Source of the DNA: Ricinus communis
Lineage: Eukaryota; Streptophyta; Magnoliopsida; Malpighiales; Euphorbiaceae
Length of the DNA stretch: 64,000 nt
NCBI RefSeq assembly: GCF_019578655.1
Contig: NC_063257.1
Location: 24,321,939 to 24,385,938, forward strand
Direction: 5' to 3'
Shown: positions 1 through 12,172 of the stretch, one piece after another
Layout: each line of letters opens with the position of its first letter
Position numbering within the stretch: position 1 is the stretch's first letter
Notes under the pieces: model-generated
What the model saw: only the letters and a program-made list of their open reading frames with translations
What the model was told of the DNA's origin: nothing
Database searches by the model: none
Made by a program: the position numbers and the translations under genes

Positions 1-1457
1 TTTCCATGTGAGTTATGAAAAATGACAGATTGCATGAAGGGTCCACACGGGAGGGTTCCTTCCACCATACTCCACAGTTATTATAAAAATTGATTATTTC
101 ATCCTTTTTTTTTTTATATATTCTTTGTTCTTAGAAATATGATTAGGGTTTTAATCTATGATAAATATGATTAAATTAGGTTTTTTGTTAATATGCATGT
201 TGATAGGGTTTCGAATATGATAATAAGAACTTAGGGTTTTTTTTTGAGATATGATGTTTTGCTAATTAGGGTTTTAGATTTAATTAGAAACATGTTGTAG
301 GATCAATATCTATATCTATTTGTCACTGTGATTAAGTAATTAAACATGTTAAAGCATGATTCTTTTGTTTTGATTGGCCTTGGTTAGTTTAAAATATTTA
401 GGGCTTTTTAGTAATCTAGGGTTTTGATTGTTTAAATGGCTTCTGTCACTTATTTTAATGTTTTTAATCTATTTTCTCTCGTTCTAATCGGTTTTTAATG
501 TTTGTACATGTGAAAATTGCCTTTAAGGATGCGAAATTGTGCTAATGATTAAGGAAAAATCATTAAAAATCTGCCTAAGGACTTTATAGCCGATCGACTG
601 TTCGTGCTAGACACCTTTTTTTTTTTTTGCTGATTTTTGATATACTCTTAGTTTCAGTATAGTTTTAGGTCTTTTCTTTTCTGCAATCATAGTTGTAGGC
701 GAGTTGTAATAATTAGGTTTTACTTTCTGCTTTATTTTATTTATATTTTTATTTACTGTATGATAATCAAATATATGATTAGGTGATTGATTAATTAAAA
801 TGGACCACATAGACTTAGGGTTAAAAATTGATCCAATATGGATATGTTAGTCTAATAGACTAATGAACCTTAATTGGGCCTGAAACCTTAAAATCCAAGT
901 AGACTAGTAGGCTTTAACATGTTTAATTAAGGTTTGAACTTAGTTAGGATTAAGATCACAATGAATGGGCCTTCTCATAACAAGTAGTCCATAGTCTAAA
1001 GCCTAGAATTCAAGAGCATAATTAGTAATTGGGCTAGACTAGGTGGACCTTATACATAATTGACTAGTAAGCTAGATGAACAAACTTAAACATGGGCTGG
1101 ACTTGAATAAAATGGACTAGACTTAGGTGTATTATGTGTGTTATTTTGGCATGCTTGTGTATGAAATGCTTGCATTTATAAGGAGTAGTTTGTTAAACAA
1201 TAAACTTAAAGACTAATATATACAAATAAGGAAGTTGGATTCTGGATCCATATCTGGACTCTATCACGAAAGCTTCCTTATGGAATCTGAGAAATGCCAC
1301 TCATTAGTAAAAGTGTCTTAGTGATTACCCGAGTGGCGACTCCTATCTTCGTGCTAGTCTCAATGATTAGTTAGTGCGTTCTCAATTAGGTTGAAAAGCC
1401 TTGCAGTGCCGTAGTCGTTAAAGACACTTGGGTGCGCAGCTGAAACCGCAGTCTATA
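1..1457 (+). repeat. 5' LTR of the Tat/Ogre-like element (left-truncated by window)
   Basis: This stretch aligns by eye with about 37820-39255: both carry the same runs of TAGGGTTTT motifs, the same block around 'gattaggtgatt', and the same end near 'gacacttgggtgc'. The start lies outside the window. The end is placed at 1457 because a primer-binding site begins two bases later and the 3' copy ends in ATACA at the matching point; here the last bases are ATA, so the terminal CA is mutated. The two copies differ by many substitutions and small indels, which suggests an old insertion. No gene is seen inside. Confidence 0.85.
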
Positions 1458-1458
1458 G

Positions 1459-1476
1459 TGGTGACTCCACTAGGGA
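1459..1476 (+). other. Primer-binding site of the Tat-like element
   Basis: TGGTGACTCCACTAGGGA lies one base after the LTR end. It resembles the TGGCGACTCC-type primer-binding sites described for Ogre/Tat elements and attributed to tRNA-Arg. The C-to-T change at position 4 and the A in TAGGGA look like decay. The tRNA assignment is from memory of the family. Confidence 0.65.
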
Positions 1477-2191
1477 TAAAAGAAGCTGATTCCAGTGGAT
1501 GTTTGTCTTCAATTTTATTATTTAACATATTACTCTTGCATCACTACACTACACTTTAGTCCTTACAGCCTTGATAGTGTCGGCTAGTAGTTCTTTGGTT
1601 CCATTCGAATCCTAGAATTGCGACATTAGCTACCATCACTCACAATAATGAGTATATGTCCTTCGTTGCATGGACACTTGAGTGGGGAGACGAGCTAAGA
1701 AAGAATACTTTTTTGCTTGTGGAATCCTTTTATCCTTACCTAAGACTCAGCCCATAGTAATTACCGTAGTAATCTCCCCTAGATACCCTATTGTTTGCTA
1801 TATGAGATGTTCTTCCTTATAAGTGTTTTAAGCCCAAGTATTAAAAAGCCTTGACCCAATGTGGAACCAGACCCCATGCCCAAAATACGCAGGCTTTTAT
1901 GCTTACACTGAGAAACATTACCTTATTTATTTCAATTCACTCTGAGAGCTTATGGCATGTGCATCGGGCCTACTATCCCCTGTTGATAGAAAGCCCAAAA
2001 CAAAAATCCTATAAAGAAAGACCACCGCAAACCGTGTGCAGGAGTAATAAGTTTGGAAGAATGAATTGTATACTATTGTGTGTGTGCTAAATCTTTTTTC
2101 TTTATCCTTGTGCATAGCACGTGCATCATGCATCCCATGCATTGCATGCATCATACTAACATTTTTCTTTTTTAGCCATATAGACTTTCCT
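1477..2191 (+). other. Untranslated leader of the Tat-like element
   Basis: No coding frame that I can support lies between the primer-binding site and the gag start. The last 50 bases contain a T-rich tract followed by TAG (2173-2175), just before the gag ATG, which could be a splice acceptor. That is only inferred from its shape. Confidence 0.5.
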
Positions 2192-2444
2192 ATGGGTTGG
2201 AAAAGGCAAGATAGTGGGAAGTTAGAAAGAGTGCCCATTTCTCCAAGGATTAGAACTGTGTTAGAGTACCTAGAAAGACCGAGACGCCAAGAAGAGATGG
2301 CTAATGAAAGAGTTAATGAACAAGACGTCGAGACCTTTAAGAATATCGTAATCAAAGACTTGAGGGGTGTGATTCAAGAGGAACTTCAACAATGTTTAGC
2401 TGGGATGCTATAAACCTAGCCTCATATGTTGCTATGGTTGTGCT
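2192..2444 (+). pseudogene. Tat-like gag, N-terminal fragment (part 1 of 3)
   Basis: The frame starts at the ATG at 2192 and gives a charged, probably coiled-coil segment (about residues 25-70, rich in E, R, Q and V) typical of the N-terminus of Tat/Ogre Gag. It reaches a TAA at 2411-2413, and 31 bases later the sequence is cut by a solo LTR at 2445. The gag continues at 17451 after the insertion, as shown by the GTGCT duplication on both sides. Gag would form the capsid of the retrotransposon particle. The copy is broken by a stop and by two insertions. Confidence 0.6.
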
Positions 2445-2545
2445 TGTCACACCCCCGTTACATGCTAACCAACAGACATTAGCCAGGTAGTATACAAGCG
2501 TCATAGACTATATACTACATGTAGATAGGTTAATATGCAGATTGT

Positions 2546-4008
2546 TGATGGTTTCTTTATGCAACCTACACCTAAGGCAGTGAACCTACCGATGCAGCCT
2601 AGCACTAGTGAGTATCAAGGTCGTATCCCTGGAGATCGGGTGAACCTAGAGTTACTACCTTGCTATGTTATCTAGTCCGGAAATAGGGTGTGAAAGTTCT
2701 AACATACCGGTAATGGTTATGAGTGCAATTAAGTAAATGAAGGACAACAATGGACAATTAAAAGACAATTGTAAAGAGAGAAATAAATCCAAAAGGGAGC
2801 CTAAGTGATGGAATTCTAAAGATGAATTTTATGGATTGCCGATCTTGCTTACCCGTGCCTAAATCCTGAATTGAATCCCGGTTCCTCTCTCGAGCTTACC
2901 GGATTCCTAAACCTGCACTAACCTAATGGAATCTCTTCCTATCAGATTACTACAAATTAGCATTAAGTATGATTTAAGACTATTAAGAGTTGTTAGTTCT
3001 TAATCCGGCGAGTAAATCAACCTCATCTCTAAGTGTTAACTACCAGTCCTTACTATTCAAAATCCAGTTGTAACAAGCATTTCTCAATGTCAAGAAACAA
3101 CCTAATAAACAATTAATCCAACGTCTCAAATTAATTGCATCAAACTTTTATTACTGAATAGCAAGAAGATTGCAAGAATTGACAATTATAAAAACTAACA
3201 ATTAAGCATAATCCATCAACAAAGGTGAACCCTAATGGATTCAAAAGATCTAGCTGCTCATGTTCATAGTCAAAGCAATTAAAGAACAAAATAAGGAAAA
3301 ACAAATTAAAGGTATGTACACCCTTCTCTTTCAAGCTGAATGAGAAACCCTAAATTTGCAAATTCAAAATCTCAAACCCTAGTTGCCTCTTGAATGCTCC
3401 CAAAGTTTGTCTTGATCTTCAATTCGATGTTGGAATAAGTGGAATCCCCCCTTCAATTGATGAAAATTGATCTCTCCAGGTCTACAATTGAGGTATAGGA
3501 AATATTTGATTAAGTGTGTGTCTTGGAATTGAGTCCAAAAATCATCTTTTTTTTATTAGAATTCAAAATCGCCTATATAGTTGATTCAAGACCCGAGTCC
3601 AGTGTCTTTGATTCATTGAGTCCAGGCTGTGCTGAATCTGTGGAGTCTGTTGTGCTGAGCCACCACAGGCCGTGCCCAAGGCGGTGCTGATCCACCACAG
3701 GCCGTGCTGGAGGCCGTGGTGGCTACGGAAGGCGTGCTGAAATGGCACAATTGGGGATAGCCTCTTGATAATTCAGCACGGCCGGAGTCCAGGCCGTGCT
3801 CAACCCTCGGGGTGCTTGTTCTCGCCCAATTTGATGGATTTTGCTCCGTAATCCCACGTATTTCCCTCAATTACTGATGGTGTCCTTCGAAAATGACCTG
3901 AAATGAAAAGGAAAACAAAAGACAGGTGATTCTAGCATAAAACGGGATAATCATACATAAAAATGTGAACAATCGGGCATGAAAACATGTATAGTATGAT
4001 GCTTATCA
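2546..4008 (-). repeat. E1 3' LTR (1463 bp)
   Basis: The plus-strand ends are TGATGGTTTC and GATGCTTATCA. It matches 13803-15225 along its whole length. On the minus strand it holds a GC-rich cluster with repeated GGCCGTG/CACGGCC motifs (about 3590-3810), followed by a CTATATAGG TATA-like box (3572-3580), which is the likely U3 promoter layout. Confidence 0.92.
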
Positions 4009-4021
4009 AATTACCCCATGC
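4009..4021 (-). other. E1 polypurine tract
   Basis: On the minus strand GCATGGGGTAATT lies directly before the 3' LTR start TGATAAGC. It is the plus-strand primer site of the element and matches the E2 tract in position and shape. Confidence 0.75.
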
Positions 4022-5671
4022 TTAAACTTTTGCTTGTCCTCAAGCAATTTACAACTCACTCCTCAAAAGATATCAAATAACTCAATTAACTGCATTGCAG
4101 GAGGTTAGCTCAAAATAAATTTCAAAACTCTGTAATGATTTTTCCCAAAATCCCCAAATCACTAAATCCTTAAGAGAAAGAGCAAACTTAATAAAGTTGC
4201 TAAAGTTAAAATGATAAACCATCTAAATTAAGAAATTGAGAATCATGCCTCACAAGATATCACTCAAAACACACAAGTGTATATAGGTGAAACAAGATCG
4301 CCAAGCTCTCAACGCAAAAATACAGAAAAAGTGCTTACCATAGGCTTGCTTATGGATTCAATCTCCACTACTACGAAATAATCAATATTCATGATCAAAG
4401 GGTCTTGAGCCAGGTTGTAATGGGGTTAAGGTAAGGTACGTATAAATATGGAAAGTAGGCTACAAGTTCTTTGGAAGTTAAGCAAGTAATGCAAGAAAGT
4501 AATGAAGGATCAAGTCTTTGTACCAAAATGAACACTAATTTGCTCTAAAAATAAGATGATGCTCGAAATGAACTAAATTAATACTTTCTACTTTTTTTTT
4601 TGTTTTTTTTTGTTTTTTTTTATATATAAATATATATACTATGTATATATATTACAGCGATTTATGTAGGAGTTGTTGGTTATTGACACATACAATAATT
4701 GAAGGAAGCATCTATGAAAAATCTAGCAACTTAGTGAAATATATGAATGCGGATTGATCCAAAGTAAAATGCAGTATAACTTATATAATTTCCGGCCAAC
4801 AATGGTAGAAATAATGGTCAAATGAATAGAAGTGATAAGATGAGTGTCACTTTATTATTGTCAAGAAATGAATGGCTAAGGCTCAAAATTGGTTCACTAA
4901 GGGAAAAATAGGGTTAGGCTTTTTTTTGGCCAAATTGTGTAAATCCTAAGTGCCCAAATCATCTCACGATTATTGACAATTCATGTAATTTCAACAGGAT
5001 ATCGTAAAGCAAGTTCTAGAAACAGAGATTCCGTAAAATGCTCACTAATGAAGGAAAGGGAGCATAATAGTGATGCACCAATTGGCTCAAAATCTCACCA
5101 TTTGAGTGATTTAAAATTGCATGAATTCTCAACCCAAAGTTTAAATAGTCAATCACAATAATAAGCGGCAATATTAAGTGTTCTATATCTACGATAAAGT
5201 AATATGGAAGAATTAAGGAAAAATACCAGTTTTACACTGGATTGTAGTTGAGAGATTTATTCATTGCCTTCTTCCGAACAAGGTTCGATAAAAGCTATAA
5301 GGGAATCCATTCAAAGGAGAAAAAAGTCATCAACTACTTAATTAAAGCAAAACTCAAGATAGGCACAACATCGGTAGGTCCCTACCCCACATTTTAGTAT
5401 AACAACATCCACAGTGTTAGAGAGATTAGACCGAGGAAGCATATGATTCACACATTATGGTTATGGAAGATCATGCTGAATTTTTTTTTTTAATTAAAAA
5501 AAACTATAATGTTCTACTTAACATAAACAAACAAGTGCAAGGAAATAACATAAAAGTAAACAAGCTACAAGCAAGAAAGTAAAAGGAGATAACAAATTGA
5601 AAGAAAGAAAAGAAAAAAATAAAAAAAATAAAAAAAATAAAAAAAATAAAGAAAAAGGATGGAGGAAAATA
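4022..5671 (-). other. E1 3' non-coding tail
   Basis: I see no supportable gene between ORF3 and the polypurine tract. The tail contains T-rich and A-rich runs (about 4588-4640, 5480-5510 and 5600-5650). It also has a second G-rich tract at 5380-5395 that reads AAAATGTGGGGTAGGG on the minus strand and is also found in E2. Confidence 0.6.
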
Positions 5672-7205
5672 TCACAAATTTTTTCTTTCCGCTAGAGTCT
5701 CTGACGGTGTATCCTCACCTTTGGTTGGATCTGCTTTGGAAGTTAGGCGGAAATTTCTTTGAGGAGGTTGCGGTGGTGGATCGGGGTCTGTGAAGCATGT
5801 CGCCAAATCGAACTCCATATCATCAATGAGCCGTTGATTTTGTGCTCCGACCTCTTGCATCTTTTGAATCGCACTACTATGAAGTCTCGGGTGGCCTGTC
5901 TTTCTAAAGCACTCGGGGAATTGTTGAAGTGTATTCAAACGCCCAACTGTGCCTTCGTTTCTTCTTAAAACCGCACAAACTCGGGTATCACTGCTGTAGA
6001 TCGCAGACTCGATCTAGACGGTCGGCCAAAGGATCGATCCGAGCTCGATGGCTCTACCGAATGAGAGGATGAGGCTCCAGGATGAAGGCATAAACACTCT
6101 AGTACGGGTTAGGAATCCTAACATCCGGAATCCCGGTAGGCGGATGTTGGGCTCCTCTAGCCCGCCTCTCTAGCTTCCCCCGACTATTGTGCTCACGAGC
6201 CTATATTCAATACCATGTGGATGTCTAGTGGCCGTGATCATCGCATGTTGATCATTTGTCCGATCCCTAGTGGTGTCATGTCACCAATATTTGAAAGCTC
6301 CGGCGGTCGTCCAATACATCTAGTCTCTTAGCTAACCTAGTCACATACGGACCGAAACAACAATGCATCTTCTTCTGAGCGTCTACTATAAATGAACGGA
6401 CTTGGCGAGCCAATAAATATCCCAAGTCTAGCTTCTTCCGATGTTGCATAGCCCAGACAATAAAGACATCGATCATGATCGCCCCAAAACTGTCCCCTAC
6501 CTGTAATGGTGTAAGCTAGTAGGGTATGAATGTAGCGGAGATGGTCCGGTAGGCTAGATGCCTTAGACCTGCTTGGGTAGTATGTTTCCGGCCTCATTAC
6601 CAATGAATCCCACATGGCGTCATATGAAATTGGATGGATGTAGAGACAACCCTGATACTCCTCCCCCGAGATTTCTTGTTCAGTCCATAATCCCAAATGC
6701 ATTCCAAATTGTGGGACCGACATCGAGAACTCCCTTCCCCCAAGCCTAAAATAAATTGCATCAGGCTGATGCCAGTTTGTGATCTGTTCTTTGCGGGAAG
6801 AAGGTGCTGAGGAACTCGATCGTAAGCTCACGGTAGGTTGGCTCAATGATGTCAAAGAATCTCGCATATGGCAGAGTCTCGATCAGTGTGTGCACATCTT
6901 GAGCCAATCCCACTCTCTCTAGGGATGTGAAGTCTATGCAACGGCCCGCCATCACTTGCTTCCATCTCATGACTTGGAATCTACTTTCATTGTCTGCATT
7001 AGGGAATGTCCACAATGGATGACGGCCAGGTGTGGATGGATTCACAGTAGTGCTCTCCGAGGTCGGACTATTTCTTTGTGTTGGTGGAGGTGGAAGTCAT
7101 GGTCGGTTCTGGTGCTGTGGAGGAAGACGTTCCTTCACCACGCGATCGCTTGCTGGTAGCGACGCGTTTCAGTTGCTTTCTACGAGATTTATCGCGGTCC
7201 GTCAT
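5672..7205 (-). pseudogene. E1 ORF3 (Athila-type third ORF), broken
   Basis: The minus-strand ATG at 7205-7203 opens a basic N-terminus (RRKQLKRVATSK). The homologous parts then continue in several frames: about 7045-6761 (core with 'FFDIIEPTYRELTIEFLS'), 6867-6337 ('FRLGGREFSMSVPQF', 'SRSKASSLPDHLRYIHTLL') and 5938-5672 (Pro-rich 'DPDPPPQPPQ' end). E2 carries the same protein in the same place after integrase. It resembles the uncharacterised ATHILA-ORF-type proteins of plant Athila elements. I see no signal peptide or convincing membrane segment, so calling it an envelope protein is not supported. The role is unknown. A stop follows the N-terminal block and there are several frameshifts. 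Confidence 0.7.
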
Positions 7206-7210
7206 ATCAC

Positions 7211-7653
7211 CTAATGCAACGAATTATTAGTTTTTTGTAAAAATTCAAGTTAATGAAAGAAATAATCTACCGAATCAACAGTATAATGATTATACTTCGA
7301 CTAACCAAAACTTGTATAAACTAATAAACTGATATATATCAATCCAATTTATCATGAACCAGCAATTGCAATTTAAATCTAAACATTATTCATGCTTTGC
7401 ATGCTGTAGGCACATTTTATTTCCACCAAAACCCCACAGTTATTAATTTCATAACCAACTACACCACAAACACAACAACTAATGTAGATTAACCTAACCA
7501 AGGTCATATAGTTACACTATAGAGCCACCAAAATATCCTAGCATGTCCTAACAAAAGTATATGTCTAAAATAGAAGTGAAATCATAATAATAAAATAATA
7601 AAAAAAAATAAAAAAATAAAAAAAAATATAATGCAACAAATGAAGGGACTTAC
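7211..7653 (-). other. Probable intron in the ORF3 leader of E1
   Basis: On the minus strand CTCAG|GTAAGT at 7658-7648 is an exact plant donor consensus, and TTGCATTAG|G ending at 7211 is a good acceptor. The ORF3 ATG follows six bases after the acceptor. The 443 bp between are AT-rich. E2 has the same sites at the same places (449 bp), which supports a real conserved intron. Confidence 0.6.
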
Positions 7654-7758
7654 CTGAGTTCGCTTAGGAAAGTGAGAAGGGTGAGATAGGGGTATAAGAA
7701 CAACACCTTTGAGCTAAGAAAAACAAAAGGGAAGCAAAATTTTCGGAGGCCTCCAATT

Positions 7759-8015
7759 CTTATAGGCACGGTTTCAGCACGGGTGAGGGTAAGGCCGTGC
7801 TGAATCCTTTAGCCTTCTTTGGATGCTCCTTGGCACGGGCATTGGCACGGCCGTGCTTCCCAGCACGGCTAGGGGTTGTGTCCCGTGCTGCCTTCGGAAA
7901 CCGTGACAATTGCTCTTTATCCTTCAACACGGTCTTGACTCTGGCCGTGCTCATCAGCACGGCCTGGTGATGCAGCCCGTGATGGCCACGGAAACCGTGG
8001 TGAAACGGAGTTTTT
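7759..8015 (-). promoter_or_regulatory. E1 internal promoter-like module upstream of ORF3
   Basis: A GC-rich stretch on an AT-rich background carries many CACGG, GGCCGTG and CACGGCC motifs, including the palindromic CACGGCCGTG. It ends on the minus strand in CCTATAAG (7766-7759), a TATA-like box about 100 bases before the intron donor. The arrangement imitates the GC cluster plus TATA of the LTR. E2 has an equivalent module at 25470-25876. Confidence 0.5.
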
Positions 8016-8304
8016 CTGGGCTTGCCTTTTGCCGACTCGAGTCGCCTTGCCCCCATACCTATAATTAACACATATGCATGTAATTAGATCATTAAACAAG
8101 TAGATATGGTCAAACGGAAGAGTTTGTCCTCTTCGATTCTATAAGTCCAAAAAATTAAAATTAACCTAATTATTTTTAAACAACTATAATAAAGTCAAAT
8201 GAAAATAATGAAACAATCACAACTAATTAAAAACATGAAAGTATAATCCAAGTCGAATGTACAGAAGTGCTTATTTGCAGAGTCTTAAGCGTGACTCATT
8301 CGGA

Positions 8305-9498
8305 TCACCCTTTCTGTGCATACAAAGCCAGGTCAACTCGTTGCTCACTATCCAACGAGTTACAATGATATCGCTTTAGCCGATGGCCGTTCACTTTGAA
8401 GTTCCCCTTCTCTGGATGATGCAACTCTACCACTCCATATGGAAAGACTTGTCCGATCTGAAATGGTCCGGACCAACGAGTGCAGAGCTTCCGGAAACAG
8501 ACGGCGAGAGTTGTAAAGCAACACTCGATCCCCAACCTGAAATTCCTTAGGCTCACGAATCCTTTGATCATGCCATTTCTTAGTCCTTGCTTTGTAAGTT
8601 GAGGAGTTTTCGTATACCGGGCGCCACTCATCTAGCTCACTCAGCTGCCATTGTCGCTCCTTACCTGCATAATCAATATCAAAGTTACAAGTTCTAAGGG
8701 CCCAAAGTGCCCTATGCTCTAACTCAACAGGCAAATGACATGACTTTCCATAAACAAGGCGATAGGGCGTAAAACCTATAGATGTCCTAAAAGCAGTCCT
8801 AAACGCCCATAATGCATCATCTAACTTAAGAGTCCAGTCTTCCCATCGGTACTAACGGTTCTCTCTAAAATACGTTTAATACCCCTATTAGTTACCTCAA
8901 CCCCGCCCACTAGTCCTGGGGGTGATAGGAGTAGAGAACCGATGAGTAACTCCGCATCGCTTAAGTACTTTTCTAATTGGGTGTTGCAGAAATGTGTTCC
9001 TCTATCACTAATAAGCGCCCTAGGTATGCCAAACCTAGCAAACAATCGCTTAAGGAACCTGCAGACAACCCTAGCATCATTAGTGGCTACAGCCTGAGCT
9101 TCAGGCCACTTAGAGAAATATTCAACAGCAACCAGAATGTACTTATTACCATACGAAGAGGGAAAGGGTCCCATGAAGTCGATGCCCCAGACATCAAAAA
9201 TCTCAACGACTTGCACACTGGTTTGGGGCATCTCATCACGAGAAGAGATATTACCTGCGCGCTGGCAAGGGTCACAAACCTTAACAAATTTTCGTGCATC
9301 TTGGAAAAGCATAGGCCAATAGAATCCTGCCTCTAGCACCTTCCTCGCAGTATGGTTTGCTGCTTGATGACCTCCAGTGGGTCCCTCATGGCATTGCTTC
9401 AATATTTGGAGAGTCTCCTCGCCATATACACAACGGCGAATCACCTGATCTGCACATACTTTAAACAAAAAGGGATCTTCCCAAATATAGTATTTCAA
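8305..9498 (-). pseudogene. E1 integrase
   Basis: The frame at 9498-8821 contains the zinc-binding HHCC region ('[16 protein letters not shown]' and 'CDPCQR'), then the core with the first Asp in 'WGIDFMGPF', the second in 'LISDRGTHF', and a Glu in 'GGVEVTNRG'. The C-terminal part continues at 8734-8305 with 'KKWHDQRI', '[11 protein letters not shown]' and '[19 protein letters not shown]'. Frameshifts lie near 8960, 8820 and 8500. The enzyme would insert the cDNA into the host genome. It lies downstream of RNase H as expected for Ty3/gypsy elements. Confidence 0.85.
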
Positions 9499-9529
9499 AT
9501 CGTGAAGAATTTCTTCTTTTCACGATACG

Positions 9530-10144
9530 TCATACCCTTTGGTAGAACCCTAGCAACCAAATAGTTAGCATAATCGGAAAACCGGGGAGTATCGCAGTAT
9601 ACCGAGTGACATACAAATGTTCTTCTGGAAATCGATCATTTATGGTCGTCTCATCAAGTGCATCTAAGTGAGGATTTTCCAATCTCGATAAATGGTCCGC
9701 TGCCAGATTCTCCACGCCCTTCTTATCCTTGATCTCGACGTCAAATTCCTGTAACAAAAGAATCCACCGAATCAATCTCGGTTTCGCATAATTTTTCAGG
9801 AATAAGTACCTCAATGCCGAGTGGTCCGTGAAGACAATGGTTTTGGAGAGAACGAGGTATGATCTAAACTTGTCGAAGGCGTAAACAACCGCCAATAACT
9901 CCTTCTCTGTGGTGGTGTAGTGTTCTTGGGCTCCTGTCAAGGTCTTGCTGGCGTAGTAAATGGGTTGAAACTTCTTTTCAATCCTCCTGTCCAAGCATAC
10001 CCAATCGCATAATCACTAGCATCGCACATCAGTTCAAAGGCGGCCCCCAATCGGGAGAAACCATGATTGGGGCTATAGTTAAGTTTCTTCAGAACTCAAA
10101 AGTCGCCACGCATGCATCATCAAAAATAAAAGGTACATCCTTAA
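9530..10144 (-). pseudogene. E1 RNase H and linker
   Basis: The frame at 9994-9530 gives the Ty3/gypsy RNase H signatures '[13 protein letters not shown]', '[19 protein letters not shown]' and 'DHSALRYLF', then the linker to integrase ('[17 protein letters not shown]'). The first catalytic Asp block lies upstream at about 10000-10040 in another frame. The domain degrades the RNA template after reverse transcription. Frame breaks surround the domain. Confidence 0.8.
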
Positions 10145-11145
10145 CTAACAATTGAGTGAGGGCCTAGCAATCTTAGAAAAATCTCTAATAAATCTCCTAT
10201 AAAACCCTCGCATGGCCCGGAAAACTCCTATGATTCTTAATGAACTAGGAGGAGGTAGCTTAGATATTACTTCTACCTTAGCTCTATCCACCTCCATCCC
10301 AGCCTGAGAGATCTTATGCCCTAAAACAATCCCCTCTCTTACCATGAAATGACATTTTTCCCAGTTTAGTACCAAGTTAGCCTCAATACATCTAGCTAAC
10401 ATGCGCTCAAGGTTTGCCAAACAAAGAGAGAAAGAATTACCAAAAATAGAGAAGTCATCCATAAATACCTCCATAGACTCCTCAATCATGTCCTCAAAAA
10501 TAGCCATCATGCACCGCTGAAATGTAGTACGGTGCATTGCACGATCCGAATGGCATCCGTCTATAAGCAAACGTCCCATAAGGGCGGGGTGAAGGTAGTC
10601 TTCTCTTGGTCCTCGGTGCAATAGGAATCTGAAAGTAACCTAAAAAGCCATCAAGAAAATAATAAAACATGTGGCCTGCTAAACGTTCAATCATCTGATC
10701 AATGAAAGGAAGAGGAAAGTGGTCCTTCCGAGTTGCATCATTAAGCCTACGGTAATCAATGCAAACTCGGAAGCCTGTTACCGTCCGAGTCGAGATCAGC
10801 TCATCCTTCTCATTCCTTACCACTGTGATGCCTCCTTTCTTGGGTACAACCCGCATGGGACTAACCCACGAATCGCCGGAAATGGGATATATCAAACTGC
10901 ATCAAGAAGTTTAATTACCTCCTTCTTTACCACTTTTTCATGTTCGGATTGAGTCGTCTTTGAGGAACGACCGCAAACTGGCCCCCAATGAAATCTTATG
11001 AGAGCGGGAAACTTGGATTTATGCCCGGGATATCGGCTATATTGAAAGCAAAGGCCTTCTTGTACTTCCTTAGAACTTCCAACAAGCATGGCTTGTTCTT
11101 CAGGGAGTTAGATCGGTACCGCTATGATTCGGTAAGCGCTTCTCT
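10145..11145 (-). pseudogene. E1 reverse transcriptase
   Basis: Fragments in two frames cover the RT: 10895-10494 with 'TRTVTGFRVCIDYRRLND', 'FLDGFLGYFQIPIAP' and 'YRRMPFG', and 10621-10145 with the catalytic FMDD box at 10465-10454 ('VFMDDFSIFGN') and 'CHFMVREGIVLGHKIS'. The upstream finger region is at about 11090-10892. The order and the residues are those of Athila RTs. The overlap of the two frames marks a frameshift near 10560. Confidence 0.85.
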
Positions 11146-11960
11146 TCATCCAGGAAGGCATAAACCAAGTGGCTCGGTAATTTCTTCAGTTCTAAAACTG
11201 GTGGGTCCTCGAATGAAGTCTTTACTTTCCGCACCCTGGACTGTCAAGAAAAAGATAGGATCGATTGACAAGCTCGGAAGCCAATAAAGCAATGAGTTGC
11301 TCCAACACTTGCTCATTGGACAACTCCTCCTCATCCCTCGGCCTAATGCTACTTGCAAAGGGTCAGTACATAAAATTTCTTGTAAATGGGACTCAACCAC
11401 ATCATCGCATGAAAGTGGCCGGTCAAAGGTAATGGTCTCATCATTAACTCTAAGCTTAAGCTTTCCATCGCTTACATCGATAAACGACCCTTGATGTAGC
11501 TAGGAAAGGCCTACCCAGGGATAAGAGGCACAGTGCTATCACCCTCCATATCCATTACCACAAAATCTACAGGAAAGATAAATTTATCTACCTTTACAAG
11601 TACATCTTCAACAATACCTCTAGGAATTTTACTTGATCCTATCCGCTAATTGAACACTCATCCTAGTAGGCTTTGGCTCATGCAACCCTAATTTGGCAAA
11701 TAAACTAGTGGGCATTAAGTTAATCGGCTCCTAAATCGAGCTAATGCACCACTAATTGATAAATCACCAATCATACAAGGGATAGTAAACTCCACTGGAT
11801 CTCGCTGAGTGGCGTTTGTTCGAGAATAGTGAACACTCCTCATTAAGCACCACTGACCAAGATCCTCCAACTTCCTCTTGTTGCTCAAAATCTCCTTTAA
11901 AAACTTGAGGATTTCTGACCGTGAAATTGCCTCAACAAAAGGTAAGTTAATTTTCACCGC
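11146..11960 (-). pseudogene. E1 aspartic protease region and linker to RT
   Basis: The frame at 11957-11715 begins 'INLPFVEAI' and reaches 'GDLSISGALA', where the catalytic D-L-G-A-S is expected. Here small indels change the reading to 'RFRSR', so the active-site loop is lost in frame. The downstream part ('GLHEPKPTRMS', 'FIFPVDFVVMDMEG') is readable in other frames down to about 11400. The domain would cleave Gag-Pol. E2 keeps the intact motif at the same place, which makes the identification safe. Confidence 0.7.
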
Positions 11961-12172
11961 TTAAATAAGTCAAGAAACTTACTCATATTGCTTGTCCACC
12001 ATATCCCTGTCTCAACCTTGCAGGGATATGGTACCGGCCGATGCTCCCGCATGTGGCTCTTTACTGTCTTCTTTCTTTCTCTCATTCTCTACCATCTCAA
12101 GGTCCGGTCCTTCCTTAGCCGGCTCGACCGCACGATTGTATTATCCTTATCGGCCTAAAGGCGAAGAACCGG

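Noticed and set aside
3563..3870. Open frames in the LTR GC-rich cluster (also 8071-7760 and 18329-18560) as peptides
   Set aside because: They arise from the higher GC content of the cluster, which lowers stop frequency, and they are not kept in frame between copies.
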